From contig NZ_CP031167.1 in NCBI RefSeq assembly GCF_004346925.1, forward strand, positions 2,376,001 through 2,440,000: DNA of 64,000 nucleotides, given 5' to 3'. The stretch comes from Stenotrophomonas sp. ASS1 (lineage in GTDB: Bacteria; Pseudomonadota; Gammaproteobacteria; Xanthomonadales; Xanthomonadaceae). A program made the translations under genes and the position numbers. The notes under the pieces were generated by a model that had not been told where the DNA came from, did no database searches, and saw only the letters and a program-made list of their open reading frames with translations. Shown here one piece after another: positions 61,564 to 64,000 of the stretch (the first letter of the stretch is position 1; each line of letters opens with the position of its first letter).

Positions 61564-62732
61564 GGCGCGGCGTGCCCGCTACCGGTGCTGGCGGCGGCCG
61601 GTGCGCTGTCGACCAACTGCTGCAGCAGCAGGCCCCCTTCGACCACCACCCGGCTGCCGGCGGCGAGGCCGTCACGTACCCACAGCCGGCCGTCACCCAG
61701 CTCCTCGGCGTGCACGGCGTGGCGCACGAAGCGGCCCTTGCCCTCTTCCACGAACACCACCTGCGTGCCGTCGATCAGCAGCACCGCGGCATCGGGCAAT
61801 GAGACACCGCCCTCGGCCGGCAACGCCACCTGGGCGCGCACATACTGTCCCGCCTTGAAGCCGCGTGCGCGATTGTCCAGCTCGGCGCGTGCCTGCACCA
61901 CGCGGCGTTCGCTGTCGACGAAGTCATCCACGTGCTGCAGGGTCGCCTGAAGTGACTGTCCATCGGCGCCGGGCACGCTCACCTGCATGCCGGCCTTCAA
62001 GCGTCCGGCCAGGCTTTCGGGAATGTCCAGCAACAGCCACAGGCGGTCCGGGTCGCCGATCATTGCCAACGGCTGATCGCTGTCGGGGCTGACCGACATG
62101 CCCGGGCTCATCCGCCGCTCCACCAGCACGCCATCGATGGGAGCGCGCAGCGGCAGGCGCTGGTCGACGCGCTGGCCGTTGCCATAGGCCTTGGCGAAGG
62201 CGGCCGCGCGTGCATGATCAGCCTGACTGCCAGCGAAGTTTGCCTCGGCCTCGTCCAGTTCACGACCCGACGCCACTCCCGCCGCATGCAGTTCGCGGGT
62301 ACGGTCCAGCTCCTTGCGTGCCTGCTGCAGCTCGGCGCGACCACGGGCACCTTCAGCCTGAGCCTGGCCGAACTCGGGCGAGGTGATCCAGGCGATGACC
62401 TGGCCGGCTTTCACCTTCTGCCCCGGCTGTGCCTCGATGCGCGCTACCTGCCCCGGCAGCGGCGTGTGCAGTGCGCTGGAGCGCGTCTCATCCCAGACCA
62501 CCCGGCCCGGCAGCTGCAGGCTGGCGCTGGCGCCGGCACTCACTGTCTCGCTGCGCAGCACGTCCAGCTGGCGGCTGTCGGAAGGAAACTGAATCTGGCC
62601 GGCACTGACCCGAGGTGCGTCCTCAAGATAGGAAGCTGGCTCTCGACCACAGCCGCCCAGCAGGATCAGCGCCAGCAAGACGGGCAGCACGGCGTATCGC
62701 GCCTGCGGGCGATAGGCGACGGTGGACTTCAT
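61560..62732 (-). CDS. Periplasmic adaptor (membrane fusion) lipoprotein of the RND pump
   Basis: A 390-residue adaptor with lipobox ILLGGC (C28). Lipoyl halves (HTPLPGQVARIEAQPGQKVKAGQVIAWI and LRAPIDGVLVERRMSPGMSV) flank a helical hairpin of about 70 residues; beta-barrel and membrane-proximal domains follow. CzcB/CusB-type. No His- or Met-rich N-terminal metal site is obvious. Overlaps both operon neighbours. Confidence 0.9.
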   Translation of the reverse strand: MKSTVAYRPQARYAVLPVLLALILLGGCGREPASYLEDAPRVSAGQIQFPSDSRQLDVLRSETVSAGASASLQLPGRVVWDETRSSALHTPLPGQVARIEAQPGQKVKAGQVIAWITSPEFGQAQAEGARGRAELQQARKELDRTRELHAAGVASGRELDEAEANFAGSQADHARAAAFAKAYGNGQRVDQRLPLRAPIDGVLVERRMSPGMSVSPDSDQPLAMIGDPDRLWLLLDIPESLAGRLKAGMQVSVPGADGQSLQATLQHVDDFVDSERRVVQARAELDNRARGFKAGQYVRAQVALPAEGGVSLPDAAVLLIDGTQVVFVEEGKGRFVRHAVHAEELGDGRLWVRDGLAAGSRVVVEGGLLLQQLVDSAPAAASTGSGHAAP

Positions 62733-63976
62733 CGGGATTCTCCTTCGGCAACGGATGTGGCGGCTTCCCAGCGCGCCAGTGCAATGGCATGGTCGATGCG
62801 CGCCTCGATCAGTGCGGCCTCGAAGTCGCGCCAGCTGCGGCGCGCATCCAGCAGATCGGTCAGATTGGCGGCACCGCGCCGGTACGCCAGTTCGATGCCC
62901 TGCACCGCCTTGCGTGCGGCGTCGGACTGCAGTCCCTCATAGTCGCTGCGGCGCTGTGCGGCGGACTGCGCGCTGGTCTGCAGCTGGTCCAGCTCGGCGC
63001 GTGCTTCGCGCTGCAGCACCTGCAGCTCCAGCGCGGCGCTGTCACGGTCGGCCTCGGCACGCTGGATCGCGCCGCGCGCGCGCGACGGCCCCCCCAGCGG
63101 AATGGTCAACGACACGCCCCAGGTAACACCGCTGATGTCGGTCGGCTCTCGTTCGGCCTCCACGCCCAGCTGGATATCGCGATGGCGCTCGCTGCGCGCC
63201 AGGGCCACGCCTGCGTCGGCCGCGACCAGGCGCGAACGCGCGGCACGCAGGTCGGCGCGCTGCTGCGGGTCGAACGCGCGTACATCGGCCACACTGCTGG
63301 CATCCGGCCAGGGGTCATCAGCACTGAGGCCGCGGCTGTCATCGCTGCCCAGCAGCATCCCCAGCACATTCCGCGCGTCACGCAGATCCAGTGCTGCCTC
63401 GCGCGCCGCATCCGCCACAGCCAGGTCGTCCACCGCCAGGCGCGCGCGATCCACCGGTGCCATCGCCCCTGTCGCAACCTGCTTATCCGCCGCCGCCATC
63501 TGCTCGGCCGAACTCTGCCGGTTGGCGTCGGCAATCTGCGCCCGCTCCTGCGCGCCCTTCAGGCCGAAATAGGCTTCATGCAGTGCCACCTGTTGTCGGC
63601 GACGGGTATCGAGCATCTCCAGCCCTGCGACTTCCAGCAGCGCGTCGGCCTGGCGGATGCGCAACGCACGCTTGCCACCACGTTCCCAGGTCCAGCCCAG
63701 GCCCACGGTGCTGTCCACGCGCTTGTCCTGCCAGCGCCCCGGGCCGATGCCATGCTTGGGGCTGACCTTGCTGGTACCGAGCGACAGCTCGGTGGCCGGG
63801 CGCAATGCCGCCGTCTGCGCATCGCCCTGCACACCGCGCAGCTCCAGTGCCGCCGCACGCAGGTCAGGGTTGTGTGCGTCCATTGCGCGCTGCGCGTCCT
63901 GCAGGGACAGCGCCGAAGCCACAGGCGCGCACAATAGGGCGGCAAGCAAGGCCGCAAGACGAGGGGAGAAATTCAT
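62729..63976 (-). CDS. TolC-family outer-membrane factor of the RND pump
   Basis: A 415-residue outer-membrane channel with signal peptide ending at VASA. Two repeats of the TolC helix pairs are visible, with long heptad-like helices (for example RAEADRDSAALELQVLQREARAELDQLQTSAQSAAQRR). CzcC/CusC-type. First gene of the efflux operon. A GTG nine bases upstream is an alternative start. The promoter lies beyond the right edge. Confidence 0.88.
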   Translation of the reverse strand: MNFSPRLAALLAALLCAPVASALSLQDAQRAMDAHNPDLRAAALELRGVQGDAQTAALRPATELSLGTSKVSPKHGIGPGRWQDKRVDSTVGLGWTWERGGKRALRIRQADALLEVAGLEMLDTRRRQQVALHEAYFGLKGAQERAQIADANRQSSAEQMAAADKQVATGAMAPVDRARLAVDDLAVADAAREAALDLRDARNVLGMLLGSDDSRGLSADDPWPDASSVADVRAFDPQQRADLRAARSRLVAADAGVALARSERHRDIQLGVEAEREPTDISGVTWGVSLTIPLGGPSRARGAIQRAEADRDSAALELQVLQREARAELDQLQTSAQSAAQRRSDYEGLQSDAARKAVQGIELAYRRGAANLTDLLDARRSWRDFEAALIEARIDHAIALARWEAATSVAEGESR

Positions 63977-64000
63977 GCACGTCACGGTAAGGTGACGGAC

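Noticed and set aside
58624-61950. Very long plus-strand open frame opposite the RND pump gene
   Set aside because: Translation is an Ala/Arg/His/Gln-rich shadow; the minus strand encodes a complete HME-RND protein.
58486-63976. Copper/silver efflux system CusCBA belonging to the neighbouring copRS locus
   Set aside because: The TM4 motif is the DFGxxxDGA form of divalent-cation pumps, orientation is opposite, and a LysR/SDR pair lies between.

Overview
The window is high-GC proteobacterial DNA, almost certainly from the Stenotrophomonas maltophilia complex. The best single marker is an intact L1 metallo-beta-lactamase gene (35644-36516). The many short GTAG...CTAC palindromes between genes match the SMAG repeats known from this species. 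There is no rRNA, tRNA, transposase, integrase, phage gene or CRISPR array, so this reads as ordinary chromosome rich in metal-homeostasis and envelope loci.

Layout. 0-4 kb: small membrane protein, AdeRS/BaeRS-like two-component pair and an ABC-type membrane domain; the first and last of these are each preceded by matching 11-bp-spaced direct repeats. The 3' end of the last gene has been tandemly triplicated. 4-15 kb: two paralogous iron-siderophore cassettes, each a TetR regulator divergent from a TonB-dependent receptor. The first also carries a siderophore-interacting reductase, DUF3649, PepSY and DUF3325 proteins; an AlkX/YcaQ-type DNA glycosylase sits between them. 15-17 kb: a structured noncoding stretch, a TraX-like protein and proline iminopeptidase. 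17-22.5 kb: an alpha-fimbria operon (chaperone, pilin, usher, tip). 22.8-27.3 kb: magnesium locus with EF-hand lipoprotein, an MgtL-like leader peptide, a small MgtE-N-like protein, MgtA and MgtC. 27.3-31.5 kb: repeat cluster, FixL/FixJ-like pair, DUF1697, LtrA. 31.6-36.5 kb: Fur-box candidate, ECF sigma factor, FecR, TonB receptor, then blaL1. 36.6-41 kb: DUF411 and CopL-like copper-associated proteins, YdeP-type molybdenum oxidoreductase and divergent FdhD. 41-45 kb: AhpD-like protein/AraC pair, MFS exporter with its TetR repressor. 45-53 kb: ABC/lipoprotein operon resembling the Vibrio zinc-regulated Zrg system, a MerC-like protein, a TonB receptor and an AraC regulator, tied together by two copies of a TGTTAnnnnnTAACA palindrome. 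53-56.6 kb: CopC, CopD and a heavy-metal two-component system. 56.6-58.4 kb: LysR/SDR pair. 58.5-64 kb: an HME-RND metal efflux operon.

The leads most worth following are the MgtL-like leader with its hairpin over the next ribosome-binding site, the repeated operator of the first two-component system, the zinc-type operator shared by two neighbouring loci, and the way repeat ends supply the TAG stop codons of many genes. Family names below come from recognising conserved motifs by eye; no database search was run.
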